Program-made: the position numbers and the translations under genes
Source: Thiotrichaceae bacterium
GTDB taxonomy: Bacteria; Pseudomonadota; Gammaproteobacteria; Thiotrichales; Thiotrichaceae
Direction of reading: 5' to 3'
Length of the DNA: 62,046 nucleotides
Assembly (NCBI GenBank): GCA_015486375.1
Contig: WFRR01000052.1
Coordinates: 1-62,046 of the forward strand
In this document: positions 38,872 to 48,455 of the stretch, in pieces
Layout: every line of letters begins with the position of its first letter
How positions within the stretch are numbered: the stretch's first letter is position 1
The notes under the pieces: model-generated
What the model was told of the DNA's origin: nothing
Databases searched by the model: none
Seen by the model: only the letters and a program-made list of their open reading frames with translations

Positions 38872-39315
38872 CTAATCAAATGGATAAACCATTGAGGCTG
38901 TTTCTTTTTCGAGTAATGTATATTGAGGTGGCTGCTCTAACCACCTTAATTTCTGCGCTTTAGGGTCAAATTTGAATGGAGGATGTTGATTAAATAACAG
39001 GACTTTGGGTTGAAATCTTAAATTTTCTTCTAGAGTCACACTACAGTAAGCGACAATAATAACTTTGTTGCCTGCTTTAAAGTGATGTGCTGCTGCACCA
39101 TTGAGGCAAATATCGCCTTGTCCTCGTTCACCTGCTATCACGTAGGTTGTTAAGCGTTCACCATTATCAACATTAAGGACATCCACCTCCTGTCCTTCGT
39201 GTAAAGCAGCCGCATCCATCCAATCTTGATCGATGGTCACGCTCCCCATATAGTCAAGGCGGGCTTCCGTACATAAGGCAGCATGTAATTTGCAATAAAG
39301 TACTCTGATATTCAT
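38872..39315 (-). CDS. panD: Aspartate 1-decarboxylase
   Basis: Pyruvoyl enzyme that makes beta-alanine from aspartate for pantothenate and CoA. The self-cleavage site is in RLDYMGSVTIDQDWMDAA (Gly-Ser at residues 24-25), and the family stretch ERLTTYVIAGERGQGDICLNGAAAHHF follows. It is 147 residues, with a C-terminal extension of about 25 residues beyond the usual 126. No panB or panC gene is adjacent; it is 54 bases after chpC. Confidence 0.92.
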   Translation of the reverse strand: MNIRVLYCKLHAALCTEARLDYMGSVTIDQDWMDAAALHEGQEVDVLNVDNGERLTTYVIAGERGQGDICLNGAAAHHFKAGNKVIIVAYCSVTLEENLRFQPKVLLFNQHPPFKFDPKAQKLRWLEQPPQYTLLEKETASMVYPFD

Positions 39316-39369
39316 GCGGTGCAGTCTAACTGGATTTAAGATTGAAAAACAAGAATTTTTTGTTTCGTT

Positions 39370-39861
39370 TTATTCAATTTTTGTATCAAGCTGTGCATCT
39401 TGTTCTAATTGCATCATTTCTAAAATTACGGTTTCAATCGCAGGTAAATCTGGAATCATACAAGGAATATTACCCACGCGAACATGACTAGCAATATAGG
39501 GACAACGTTGTTTATTTTTTTTGTGATCATCGCGCAGTGCTTCTTCACTAACATCTAAAGTATGGGGTGAACCTTTAGTTTGAATTGCAATAAATCTGAG
39601 TTTCTCATCGTCTAGTAACGAGTGTAAAATAACGCAATGCTTTTGCATTACATGTGTATTATCCAACATACAGAGTGATTCTAAGGTAATCAGTGGAATC
39701 CGTCGTCCATGCCATTCTAGCCAGTTAACCAAATCTGTTTCATCCATTTGATCAAGGTGAATCATCGCCGCCATTAAGTTATTAGGAATAATTAAATTTC
39801 CCATGGCAAGTGGCACAACAAGACTTTTTATATTGGGATGATGAGTAGTATTTGACATCAA
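39370..39861 (-). CDS. chpC: ChpC-like CheW-domain protein
   Basis: Single CheW-like domain of about 160 residues: SLVVPLAMGNLIIPNNLMAAMI, then WLEWHGRRIPLITLE, a degenerate CheW pattern as in ChpC of the Pil-Chp system, thought to link further receptors to ChpA. It follows chpA by 9 bases and has the same strand as the whole cluster. Confidence 0.82.
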   Translation of the reverse strand: MMSNTTHHPNIKSLVVPLAMGNLIIPNNLMAAMIHLDQMDETDLVNWLEWHGRRIPLITLESLCMLDNTHVMQKHCVILHSLLDDEKLRFIAIQTKGSPHTLDVSEEALRDDHKKNKQRCPYIASHVRVGNIPCMIPDLPAIETVILEMMQLEQDAQLDTKIE

Positions 39862-39870
39862 TATTTTTTC

Positions 39871-42800
39871 CTAAGTATGGGTCGGTTTGGTTAATAAAAG
39901 TTGAATCGCATCCAGTAATTCAGCTTCTTGATAAGGTTTTCCCATAAATTTATTCACACCCACTTTCTTGGCATATTTTCGATGTTTAGTCGCCGAACGT
40001 GAAGAAATCATAATAACAGGTAGATTTTTCCACCTTCGGGTTTTACGTAAATTAGATAAGAGTTCAAAACCATCCATTCGCGGCATTTCAATATCCAATA
40101 ACATCATATCAGGGCGTTGTGTATTTAAAACTTCCAAGGCATGCATACCGTCTTTAGCCGTAATCACTTCATAACCTTGCGAGCGTAATAACGCTTCAGT
40201 TATTTTACGAATTGTAATCGAGTCATCCACAATCATAATGGTCGTTTTCTCATTTTTTATAGGCGCAATTTGTTGCTGATAGGCTTGAGTGAGCTGTATT
40301 TTCTTAGGTTTGCGATGTACTAACTCTAGCGTATTAAGAATCGGGATAACATAACCATCAGATTCAATCGTTGCAGCGGTATATAAGCTAGAGGCATGTA
40401 AAATACGCCCTAAGGGTTTAATCACTACATCGCGATTACCTGAAATTTTATCGAGTCGATAGGCAATACGTTGTTTATCCATATGGATGAATAAGACTGG
40501 AAATTTTTCGTCTTCCTGTCCTTCAAAAATAATGGGTTGTTGTAAGACCTGAGCAAGGTGTTGTAGTTTGTAATGACACTTATTGTAAAGTTGCTTAGGG
40601 TTCTTCTTGGCAAAGCTTTGCTTTAATTCTTGATAACTAACCCGTTGTAAACCGACCACACCCGTCATTGGAATGGCATAGCGTTGTTTAGCCACTTCAA
40701 ACAATAAAACATGGTTAGTCGCCAAAGTCAGTGGTAAGCGAATGATAAATTCAGTACCATTATTACCTGAAAGTAATTGTAAATTACCACCCATATTTTT
40801 AATTTCACGTTTGGCAATATCCATACCGACACCCCGCCCTGAAATTTGATTAACTTCAGAATTAGTCGATAGTCCTGAATGGAAAATCAAACGCTGAATG
40901 GCTTCTTCACCTAAATTATCGTGTTTACTAATTATATTCATCGCTAAGGCTTTTTTATAAACTGCCTTTGTATTGATGCCTCGCCCATCATCGGAGAGAC
41001 AGAGTACAATTTCTGCCCCATCCCGCTGAATCTCAAGCAGTACTTGTCCTGTCTCATCCTTATTCAATTTTTTACGTTTATTAGGACGTTCAATCCCGTG
41101 CGAAACGGCGTTACGAATCATATGTTCTAAAGGAGCAGTAATTTTTTGTAAAACCACCCGATCTAGTTCACATTGCTCACCTTGTATTTCTAAAGAGACT
41201 TTTTTACCTAAACTTTCAGCCGTTTGTCGTGCAATTCGTTGTAAACGAGGTGATAGAGTATCAATGGTCACTAAGCGAGTTGCTAATAAGCTTTGCTGCA
41301 TTTCTTGACTCATTTTCGACTGTTTTGTAACTACTTGTCGAATCCGAGCTTGTTCGGAAGAAAGATTCTCTTCGATACTACTGAGGTCATTTAAACCTTC
41401 TTGAATAAAGCGCGATAATTGTTGAATTTCTGAATATTGATCCAGTTCTAAAGGATCGAACTGTTCTTCGTCATCATCCTGTTTTAAGTCGGGTTCAGTC
41501 TGATGGCTATGTCGAATTTGTGCTTCAGTTTCCAGCTCTAAAGCTCGCAATTGTTGTCCTAAGCGGGTTGCCGTTGTGAGCAATTCATCAATATCATTAC
41601 CAAAGTGTTGTAAATGCTCACTTAAGCGGGTTTGGTTAATATTAATTTCAGTCGAAATACATACCATATTATCAATCACACTGGCAGGTAAACGAATCAT
41701 TTCATTGTTATTGCTAGTCGTTGATTCAGAATGATTATTTAGCTTAGTCGTTTTAGTCTGATTTTGGCTAAAATTAATATCATGCAAACTATCTTTCTGA
41801 CTAACGATTAATTGTTCAAGCAAGCTGTTGTAGCTATTACTGGTGTTTTCAATTTCATTATCAGAATCATCGACTAAGCTAATTTTTTCAGAAGGTTGCT
41901 CAGGCGACTGTTTAGTTTGTTGCTGATTCGATTTTTCTTCAATATTGCCTGTATCGGAGTCCCTTTGTAAATTTAGCTTCTCATCCAATAATTTTTTAAT
42001 TTTTACTTCGCTTTCAAAGACTGTCGTCGATAAGTCGGTATTATCATCTAAGTCTTCAGTCAGTATTGTAGCGAGTTCAGTATTCTCATCTAAATTGTTA
42101 TCCAATTTTTCTTCTGCTTTAGCAGCTTCTATGCTGGGTATTGATGTAGATAAATCGGTATTACCTTCTAATACTGCTTCAGCAAGATCATGTAGTGTAT
42201 CAATGGCAGTTTGTACCTGTTTCTGAGCGGTCTTATCCATTAACTCAATCCCAGTCACAATACTATTTAATAGGGATTCCGCTTCATGAGCCACATCCGC
42301 CATTGCTTGTGCATTAATCATTCTTGCACCGCCTTTTAACGTATGTAATAGACGTTCTAATTCAACCCAATTTTTATGTTCTTCAGGATGACTGTGAGTT
42401 GATAACATCGTGGTATCAATATCTTCAAGTAATTCAGGTAAATCACTTTTAAATAAAGATAAAATCATCAGGGTGGTTTTTTCATCTTCTCTATTATGAT
42501 CATGTCTATTTTGGTTAAAAGATGAATTTTTATCATTTGAATATTGTGCTTGAGAACTTTGTTTTTGCCTAACTTTTTTGATTTCTACAGCGTTATCTTG
42601 GATATTTTTCGTTGAGTTTTTAGGCTGCAAATACTCTTCAGCCTGTTGTAGCTGTTGGCGTAAATGCTCATCAAGGGCATTCTTTTCTAAGAAATCATTT
42701 TGTTGTTTTTGTAATGACTGCGCTGAAGTATCAATCAGTTGAGTTAAATCTTTAGTGATTAATACTTGTCCTTTCAAGACATGATTTAAAAGATTTTCGT

Positions 42801-43152
42801 AAGCCCATGCATAATCGCCTAAAGCCATTGCGCCCATCATGCGCCCACTACCTTTTAGGGTGTGATAAGCCCGCCGAATTTCTTCTAATACCTGTTGATT
42901 TTGTAAATCAGCTTGCCAAACAACACTCTGAGAACGAATTTTAGCAGCGGCTTCGCGGTATTCTTCCGTAAAAATAGCCAGTGTTTCAGGATCATTAATT
43001 AGAAAGGTTGCAGTTTCTTCCTGTTCAGTCAGAGTGCTTTTTGCAGGGTCTTGAGCCGTTTTACCCTGTTTTTGCTCTAAAGGAGTGCAATTTTCTTGAG
43101 AATCGCGGGTGGCATCTTCTGAAATTGCTTTTTTTTTTGCTTTAGCTGTCGA
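39871..43152 (-). CDS. chpA: ChpA hybrid histidine kinase, C-terminal part (downstream frame)
   Basis: The open frame runs from a stop at 43153-43155 to 39871, but the first ATG/GTG/TTG is ATG 42840, inside the histidine-phosphotransfer motif HTLKGSGRMMG, so it cannot be an independent start. Domains: Hpt (HTLKGSGR near 42850), a second Hpt (LLHTLKGGARMINAQAMA), a long Asn/Asp-rich spacer, dimerisation/HATPase (DDGRGINTKAVYK, GRGVGMDIAKREIKNMGG), CheW-like region and a C-terminal receiver (IMIVDDSITIRK, LLDIEMPRMDGFELL). It continues the N-terminal part of chpA in the -1 frame relative to it, joined at the A10 tract. Confidence 0.85.
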   Translation of the reverse strand, partial: STAKAKKKAISEDATRDSQENCTPLEQKQGKTAQDPAKSTLTEQEETATFLINDPETLAIFTEEYREAAAKIRSQSVVWQADLQNQQVLEEIRRAYHTLKGSGRMMGAMALGDYAWAYENLLNHVLKGQVLITKDLTQLIDTSAQSLQKQQNDFLEKNALDEHLRQQLQQAEEYLQPKNSTKNIQDNAVEIKKVRQKQSSQAQYSNDKNSSFNQNRHDHNREDEKTTLMILSLFKSDLPELLEDIDTTMLSTHSHPEEHKNWVELERLLHTLKGGARMINAQAMADVAHEAESLLNSIVTGIELMDKTAQKQVQTAIDTLHDLAEAVLEGNTDLSTSIPSIEAAKAEEKLDNNLDENTELATILTEDLDDNTDLSTTVFESEVKIKKLLDEKLNLQRDSDTGNIEEKSNQQQTKQSPEQPSEKISLVDDSDNEIENTSNSYNSLLEQLIVSQKDSLHDINFSQNQTKTTKLNNHSESTTSNNNEMIRLPASVIDNMVCISTEININQTRLSEHLQHFGNDIDELLTTATRLGQQLRALELETEAQIRHSHQTEPDLKQDDDEEQFDPLELDQYSEIQQLSRFIQEGLNDLSSIEENLSSEQARIRQVVTKQSKMSQEMQQSLLATRLVTIDTLSPRLQRIARQTAESLGKKVSLEIQGEQCELDRVVLQKITAPLEHMIRNAVSHGIERPNKRKKLNKDETGQVLLEIQRDGAEIVLCLSDDGRGINTKAVYKKALAMNIISKHDNLGEEAIQRLIFHSGLSTNSEVNQISGRGVGMDIAKREIKNMGGNLQLLSGNNGTEFIIRLPLTLATNHVLLFEVAKQRYAIPMTGVVGLQRVSYQELKQSFAKKNPKQLYNKCHYKLQHLAQVLQQPIIFEGQEDEKFPVLFIHMDKQRIAYRLDKISGNRDVVIKPLGRILHASSLYTAATIESDGYVIPILNTLELVHRKPKKIQLTQAYQQQIAPIKNEKTTIMIVDDSITIRKITEALLRSQGYEVITAKDGMHALEVLNTQRPDMMLLDIEMPRMDGFELLSNLRKTRRWKNLPVIMISSRSATKHRKYAKKVGVNKFMGKPYQEAELLDAIQLLLTKPTHT

Positions 43153-44909
43153 TTAATATCGGCACGTTGTAGTTCATCAACTAAATGCGGAATCACCGAA
43201 TGTTCGGTTAAGTGATCAATAGCAATATAAGCATCTTGCAATAAATCAGTGTAATCCTCATTTTCTTGGAACATTTTAATACTGGTTTCTAAAATCGCTA
43301 AGGCATCCGCAAGATAAGGCTGCTCAGTTTCAGAAGGACAACGACGCTCACGTTTTAAATCTTCTTGTATATAAATTTTAATGGCATCGACTAAAGGGAT
43401 AAATTCAGTGTGACTTAATAAAACTAAAGCCCCTTTGACATAGGATAAATACTGAGAAGCTTGATTTAATGCGTTTAAATCGGATTTATTATCAATAAAC
43501 TCACTTAAATTTTGTTGCGTAGATTGAATATCTTCAATAATGGCATCTTGAGTTTGTCGTACTACCACCCGATCAAGATTATAACTATCAGAGAAAATAG
43601 CATCAGTAATATCATCACCCGTTCGTGCGTATTCTGCCAATACTTGTTGCAGTTGTAATAACCGTTGCGTGACATCAAGAAAATCATCCCGTTCGAGTTG
43701 ATAAGCATCTTCATTGCTATCATCACTGGCATAAATTAATTGTTTATCCAAATCATCAATAATATTAGCAGCCTGATTCAGTCCAATCACGCGTAAACTA
43801 CCAATCAGCTTTTGCAAGCTTTCCGATAAATCGGCAATTTGTTCACCAAATGCCGCTTTATTTTGGGTATCAATGGTTTCAATGTGAGTAACTAAATGTC
43901 CAATTTGTTCATTAAGGGAATCTGCCACGGATTTCCACAAAGCCCGCCCAGGAGCATGGTAGTATTCTCGTAGTTCATATAAGGTTTCACCTTGTGGGAG
44001 ATGCATATCAAGCAGATAAGCTTCCTTAACTGCATCAAGCGTCTCTGCACCTTTTTCAGCTAAGCCAACATAATAGAGTAGATTTTTAATTAAGGTATCA
44101 AGGATAGAAGCATTGTGTCCCACTTCCTGCTTTTCACCGAATATGCGAATTTCACGTTCCATTTGCCCCATTAATAATTTAACGGTGATACTGCTCTCTA
44201 ACTTTTCATGTTCTAAAGCTTCTGCAAGCGCAATAATGATCCACCATAAGGCACGTAAGCGGCTGCTCTTATTAAGACGAATGAGATTTTTGGCCACACG
44301 CTGCAAAATTTGTAAGCTATGTTGTTTTTCTTCTTCCTTAAACCAACCTAATAAAGATTTCTGAAAGTGGTAACGGAGACGAACACAGGCTTTTTGTAGA
44401 TTTTCAGTATCTAGTGATACATAGTCATAAATACCAATATCCTCATTACTAATCGTTTCACTATCAGGTAAAAAGACTAAATGTTCAGATAATAATTGCG
44501 TTTCTCGGGCTGCGCGAAGGTCATTCAATAAAGGTAAAATAATGACGGGTAAATCTGCATAACCTTCTTCAAGGTGATTGAGATATTCAGGTAAACGAAT
44601 AAAAGCATTAACGAGTGCTTGCTTTGCTTCTTCAGTTTTATCGATTTTATCTTGGTTTAATTCACTCGCAAGGATGAGCATTTCTTTAGCTAACATCGCT
44701 GCACCGTGTGCGCCGACTAAATCGAGTGATCCATGAATATTTTCTAATAATTGAGTACAGTCTAAAAGACCTTCTTCACCCGTTTCATTGGCTTCATTTT
44801 CCCACTTTAAGTAGCCATCTAAGTGCTGCTTAGCTTGCTCAATTAGTGGGTCGACATCATTGATAACCCAACCTAAACGGGTTATTAGACTGGCTTTATT
44901 TGAAATCAT
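43077..44909 (-). CDS. chpA: ChpA, N-terminal part (upstream frame)
   Basis: 610-residue product with the N-terminal FimL-like and Hpt-like helical bundle of ChpA (NIHGSLDLVGAHGAAMLAKEMLI, IGSLRVIGLNQAANIIDD). No kinase domain: the frame closes at TAG 43077-43079, about 50 bases after the A10 tract at 43129-43138. Total ChpA including both frames would be about 1680 residues, shorter than the more than 2000 of Pseudomonas. It may be translated alone or extended into the next frame by slippage. It follows pilJ by 17 bases. Confidence 0.8.
   Translation of the reverse strand: MISNKASLITRLGWVINDVDPLIEQAKQHLDGYLKWENEANETGEEGLLDCTQLLENIHGSLDLVGAHGAAMLAKEMLILASELNQDKIDKTEEAKQALVNAFIRLPEYLNHLEEGYADLPVIILPLLNDLRAARETQLLSEHLVFLPDSETISNEDIGIYDYVSLDTENLQKACVRLRYHFQKSLLGWFKEEEKQHSLQILQRVAKNLIRLNKSSRLRALWWIIIALAEALEHEKLESSITVKLLMGQMEREIRIFGEKQEVGHNASILDTLIKNLLYYVGLAEKGAETLDAVKEAYLLDMHLPQGETLYELREYYHAPGRALWKSVADSLNEQIGHLVTHIETIDTQNKAAFGEQIADLSESLQKLIGSLRVIGLNQAANIIDDLDKQLIYASDDSNEDAYQLERDDFLDVTQRLLQLQQVLAEYARTGDDITDAIFSDSYNLDRVVVRQTQDAIIEDIQSTQQNLSEFIDNKSDLNALNQASQYLSYVKGALVLLSHTEFIPLVDAIKIYIQEDLKRERRCPSETEQPYLADALAILETSIKMFQENEDYTDLLQDAYIAIDHLTEHSVIPHLVDELQRADINRQLKQKKKQFQKMPPAILKKIALL
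43087..43140 (-). other. A10 tract with A-AAA-AAG heptamer and stem: candidate recoding site in chpA
   Basis: On the minus strand ten A (43138-43129) are followed by G. In the upstream frame the last two codons are AAA AAG preceded by A (43134-43128), the same slippery heptamer and phase as in dnaX. A -1 shift enters the downstream ChpA frame exactly. Immediately after the heptamer GCAATTT (43128-43122) can pair with AAATTGC (43093-43087), a 7-bp stem with no spacer. No dnaX-like Shine-Dalgarno is evident upstream. Confidence 0.5.
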
Positions 44910-44926
44910 ATTGCACCTAATATTTA

Positions 44927-46942
44927 TTATTCTGGTTGACTTTCTTCTTGTGGCAGTACGAAGCCGTAAATCGACTCTCTAAGTTCTGCGGTCGTTTTTG
45001 TTAAGTCACCGATATACTGTGTTGTTTCTACGACTTGATCCGATGTTTGTTGGGTAATATATTGAATAACATTGATCGTCTCTGAGATTTGTTCTGCTGA
45101 ATCAAATTGATCAATCGAAACGCTGGAAATATTTTCGATTAAATCGGCTAATTGTGCAGAAACATTCTCTATTTCATTTAAGGAATTTTTGGCCACTTCG
45201 GCATTATGAGTTCCTTCAACCACATGGGCGGTGGTCACTTCCATCGAAGCTACGGCTTCTTCTGTATCCGCTAAAATCGCACGGACTAATACTTCTATTT
45301 TTCGGGTTGCTTCTGAAGCATCTTGTGATAATTGCTGTACTTCATCCGATAAAGCAGAAAAGTTTTGACTATTATTTTGTGATTCAGCAGCTGAAGCCTG
45401 AATCGCTGCATTTAAGGCTAAAATATTGGTTTGTTCTGCAATATCACTCATTAAATGGACAATATTACCAATCTCTTGAGAACTTTCACTCAAACGCTTA
45501 ATGCGTTTCGAGGTACTCTGAATCTGCTCTCGGATGGTACTCATACCAGCAATCGTATTGCGTACCGTACTCGCACCTGTATGAGAAATAGCTAGTGATT
45601 TCTCTGCTACTTGTGCCGAACTAGCCGCATTCTTCGAAACATTTTTAATTGAATCGATCAGTACCGCAATGGACTGAGAAGAATCTGTTATTTTTTGATT
45701 TTGTTGCTGGCTCAATGATGACAAAAGCTGAATGGTATTATCCGCTTTACTGGCATTGTGTGTCAATTCTCGCGACGTATTGTTAATTTTTGTGACTAAC
45801 ACTCGTAATGCTTCTACAGCATAGTTGACTGAATCCGCAATTGCACCTGTAATATTTTCACTTACAGTGGCTTTAATGGTCAAATCACCTTCTGCCAGTG
45901 TACTCATTTCTTCTAATAATTTCTCAATCGCTTGTTGTTGTTGATCGTTTAAGCGATGTGAAGAACGTAAGCGTTGACGGGCTTGTTTAAATAAAGAGTA
46001 GGCTAGCCACATCGCCATCAGTAGCGCAAGTACACCAAACACAATGGCTGTAATATTATAAAAACTATTATGATCTTCACGTAGTTTAAAGCGTTCTTGC
46101 ACATCTCTGACCGCTTGTAATAACATTTTTGAATGAGTTTCAATCGAAAAAGTTGCTTTAGAAAGTTTTTGTAAAGTAGGGGCTAGCTCTGAAACCATTG
46201 CAATGGTCTTATTCACATTTTTAAACAAATTACGGGTTTCTTTTACCAACTGTAACTGTTCTGTATTTAATAATTTACTTTCATTTTTAAGTAACTTCGC
46301 CAATACTTGACTAAATTCTGCGGCATCTTGTACAAATTGGTCACTGGCAGCACTAATATTTTGATGGGTATTGAGAACACGATTGATATTATTATCAATA
46401 CGTTGGATTAACATCACTTGTCGGCTTGTTAAAATAATTTGTTTATTATTAGCATTATTATCAAGCATATATTGAGTAATCATTTCTGATTTACTGTGTA
46501 AACTTGGAATCAAACGGCTCATCTTTTTTGCATAAGCTTGATTACTAGAGATGATTTTCTTTCCCGCTAAGATAGTATCAATTTCTTGCTGATAAACTCC
46601 CCATTTTTGCACTAACTGTTCAATCTCTACTTGATAGCGTAAAGAAATCTCAGCATCAATTTTTTGTAGCATCGTTAGGTTTTTGTCGAATTTATCTCGT
46701 AATGCTTGGATCGTACTAACATCATGCTTTCCTTTAAGTAATAAGGATTGTGAGGTACTCGCGGATATTTGTTGCGATAGTAAACTTTGTTCCGATAATA
46801 TCGTTAGATAGTTTTGAGTTTTTTTATTTTCAATCGAGGCATATTCAAATGCAACCACCATACAAGCGATAAATACAATCAGCAAGATAATGGGAAACCA
46901 AGGTAATTTACTTTGTGAATGATTATGATAGACAGTGGACAT
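44927..46942 (-). CDS. pilJ: Twitching-motility methyl-accepting chemotaxis protein PilJ
   Basis: Membrane receptor of the Pil-Chp system. ATG 46942 (MSTVYHNHS) is preferred to GTG 46960. A first membrane helix (PWFPIILLIVFIACMVVAF), a periplasmic helical domain with two PilJ-type repeats, a second membrane segment (ITAIVFGVLALLMAMWLAYSLF), HAMP-like region and a C-terminal signalling domain with the hairpin DIAEQTNILALNAAIQASAAESQ. Senses pilus-related input and passes it to ChpA. No gene for the methyltransferase PilK is found between pilJ and chpA. Confidence 0.92.
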   Translation of the reverse strand: MSTVYHNHSQSKLPWFPIILLIVFIACMVVAFEYASIENKKTQNYLTILSEQSLLSQQISASTSQSLLLKGKHDVSTIQALRDKFDKNLTMLQKIDAEISLRYQVEIEQLVQKWGVYQQEIDTILAGKKIISSNQAYAKKMSRLIPSLHSKSEMITQYMLDNNANNKQIILTSRQVMLIQRIDNNINRVLNTHQNISAASDQFVQDAAEFSQVLAKLLKNESKLLNTEQLQLVKETRNLFKNVNKTIAMVSELAPTLQKLSKATFSIETHSKMLLQAVRDVQERFKLREDHNSFYNITAIVFGVLALLMAMWLAYSLFKQARQRLRSSHRLNDQQQQAIEKLLEEMSTLAEGDLTIKATVSENITGAIADSVNYAVEALRVLVTKINNTSRELTHNASKADNTIQLLSSLSQQQNQKITDSSQSIAVLIDSIKNVSKNAASSAQVAEKSLAISHTGASTVRNTIAGMSTIREQIQSTSKRIKRLSESSQEIGNIVHLMSDIAEQTNILALNAAIQASAAESQNNSQNFSALSDEVQQLSQDASEATRKIEVLVRAILADTEEAVASMEVTTAHVVEGTHNAEVAKNSLNEIENVSAQLADLIENISSVSIDQFDSAEQISETINVIQYITQQTSDQVVETTQYIGDLTKTTAELRESIYGFVLPQEESQPE

Positions 46943-46984
46943 TATTGTTTTTTTCTTCACCGTGTGCAGTAGAGTAAAACTGTC

Positions 46985-47512
46985 TTAGGCACTCATTAAC
47001 TCTATACTCCGCCTGATCGCCTGCATATTTAAAACAAAAATAGAATGATCATTTTGCATACGGTATAGATGACAATAACGTGCTAACACATCGTTGGGTT
47101 CTGACTGTGGCTGTGTTACTTTTTTAAGCCAGTAATGACGAATGCTTTCCACTTTATCAATATAAAGCCCTAATAAATTTTCAGGCGTTTGAATAACTAA
47201 AATGCGAACATCCGTTGTGGTCGTATTATCTGGCTGATTGATACCTAATAAAATAGCCAAGTCCACTAACGGTAGTAAATTACCTCTAAAGCTAGTTAAA
47301 CCCTTAAACCAAGGCTTCGTTCCTAAGATGGGGGTAATATGCAAAACAGGAATAATTTCTTCAATTTCACTCTGGCGAATTAAAATGGCGTGATCACGAA
47401 TATTAATGCGTAAAAAGCTACTGTCTTCTGAATTTTCATTTTCTTGGGATTGTAAGCGTTTTTTATCGCGTAACAGTGACATACCGTATAACAGTTTATA
47501 AGGGGTCATCAT
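46985..47512 (-). CDS. pilI: CheW-like coupling protein PilI
   Basis: CheW-like protein of 175 residues: LRINIRDHAILIRQSEIEEIIPV, then WFKGLTSFRGNLLPLVDLAILLG and LLGLYIDKVESIRHYW. Couples PilJ to ChpA. It overlaps the end of pilH by 17 bases and precedes pilJ. Confidence 0.88.
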   Translation of the reverse strand: MMTPYKLLYGMSLLRDKKRLQSQENENSEDSSFLRINIRDHAILIRQSEIEEIIPVLHITPILGTKPWFKGLTSFRGNLLPLVDLAILLGINQPDNTTTTDVRILVIQTPENLLGLYIDKVESIRHYWLKKVTQPQSEPNDVLARYCHLYRMQNDHSIFVLNMQAIRRSIELMSA

Positions 47513-47885
47513 GAGAGATTTCTTTGTGTAGATAACGTTGGATGGTGCTAAGTAAAGTTTTTTCCGAGACAGGCTTAATTAGATAAGCACTTGCACCTTG
47601 TTGTAATGCCCACATACGATCGGTGACTTGATTTTTAGCAGAATACATAATAACGGGAATATCGACCGTCTCTTGACGACGACCTAACTCTCGTGTGGCT
47701 TGAAAACCATTTAAACCAGGCATCACCACGTCCATGATAATTAAATCAGGTTGTTGTACCTTTGCGACTTCAATACCTTCTCGCCCATTACACGCCTCAC
47801 TTACCATATAACCACTGGCTTCAAAAAACTGTCTTAAGACGTGACTTTCTGTTGGCGAGTCGTCCACAATCAAAATATGCGCCAT
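47496..47885 (-). CDS. pilH: Response regulator PilH
   Basis: Single receiver domain, CheY-like, of 129 residues: ILIVDDSPTESHVLRQFFE, phosphoacceptor Asp in LIIMDVVMPGLNGFQA, Lys in YLIKPVSEKTL. Modulates pilus retraction in the Pil-Chp system. It lies between pilG and pilI, as in Pseudomonas. Confidence 0.9.
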   Translation of the reverse strand: MAHILIVDDSPTESHVLRQFFEASGYMVSEACNGREGIEVAKVQQPDLIIMDVVMPGLNGFQATRELGRRQETVDIPVIMYSAKNQVTDRMWALQQGASAYLIKPVSEKTLLSTIQRYLHKEISHDDPL

Positions 47886-47905
47886 GACTAGAATCCTCTG
47901 TAATT

Positions 47906-48391
47906 TTAGAGTGTCAGTTCTAGGTCTAACTCAGATAATTCATTGTTTATACCCCTGTTTAAATCCGCCTCTTGGCGATGAGAAACATGTTGTTGAATCG
48001 CTGAAATTAGATCACTCCGCGTAAATGGCTTAGTAATATAACTTTCCGAGCCTGATAAACGTCCATGCGCCATATCAAAGATGCTGTCTTTACTGGATAA
48101 CATTACCACAGGAATATCACGATATTCAGGGTTACCCTTAATTAATGCACAGGTTTGATAACCATCCAAGCGTGGCATCATAATATCTACAAAGATAATA
48201 TCAGGACGATAATTAGCAATCATTGCTAACGATTCAAACCCATCATTGGCGGTCAGTACTTTACAACCGTGTTCAGACAGTAAAATTTCAGCAGTACGTC
48301 GTACTGTCTTACTGTCATCAATAACCATAATAGTCAGGTTTTTAGGAATCGTATCTGTTCTATTCAGTCTTTCTAAGTCAGAAGTATTCAT
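47906..48391 (-). CDS. pilG: Response regulator PilG
   Basis: Receiver domain with phosphoacceptor Asp in IIFVDIMMPRLDGYQTC and the conserved lysine in SYITKPFTRSDL, preceded by about 20 residues and followed by about 25 residues of acidic tail. It promotes pilus extension and acts with ChpA. It is the first gene of the pilGHIJ-chpA-chpC run. Confidence 0.9.
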   Translation of the reverse strand: MNTSDLERLNRTDTIPKNLTIMVIDDSKTVRRTAEILLSEHGCKVLTANDGFESLAMIANYRPDIIFVDIMMPRLDGYQTCALIKGNPEYRDIPVVMLSSKDSIFDMAHGRLSGSESYITKPFTRSDLISAIQQHVSHRQEADLNRGINNELSELDLELTL

Positions 48392-48455
48392 ATTTTTATT
48401 TTTTTCGATGATATTGTGTTAATCATTTTAACGAGGTCGTTACCTATACGCCATG

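Noticed and set aside
42841-43076. Apparent gap between two chp genes
   Set aside because: It is fully coding in the frame of the C-terminal ChpA part; there is no intergenic space.
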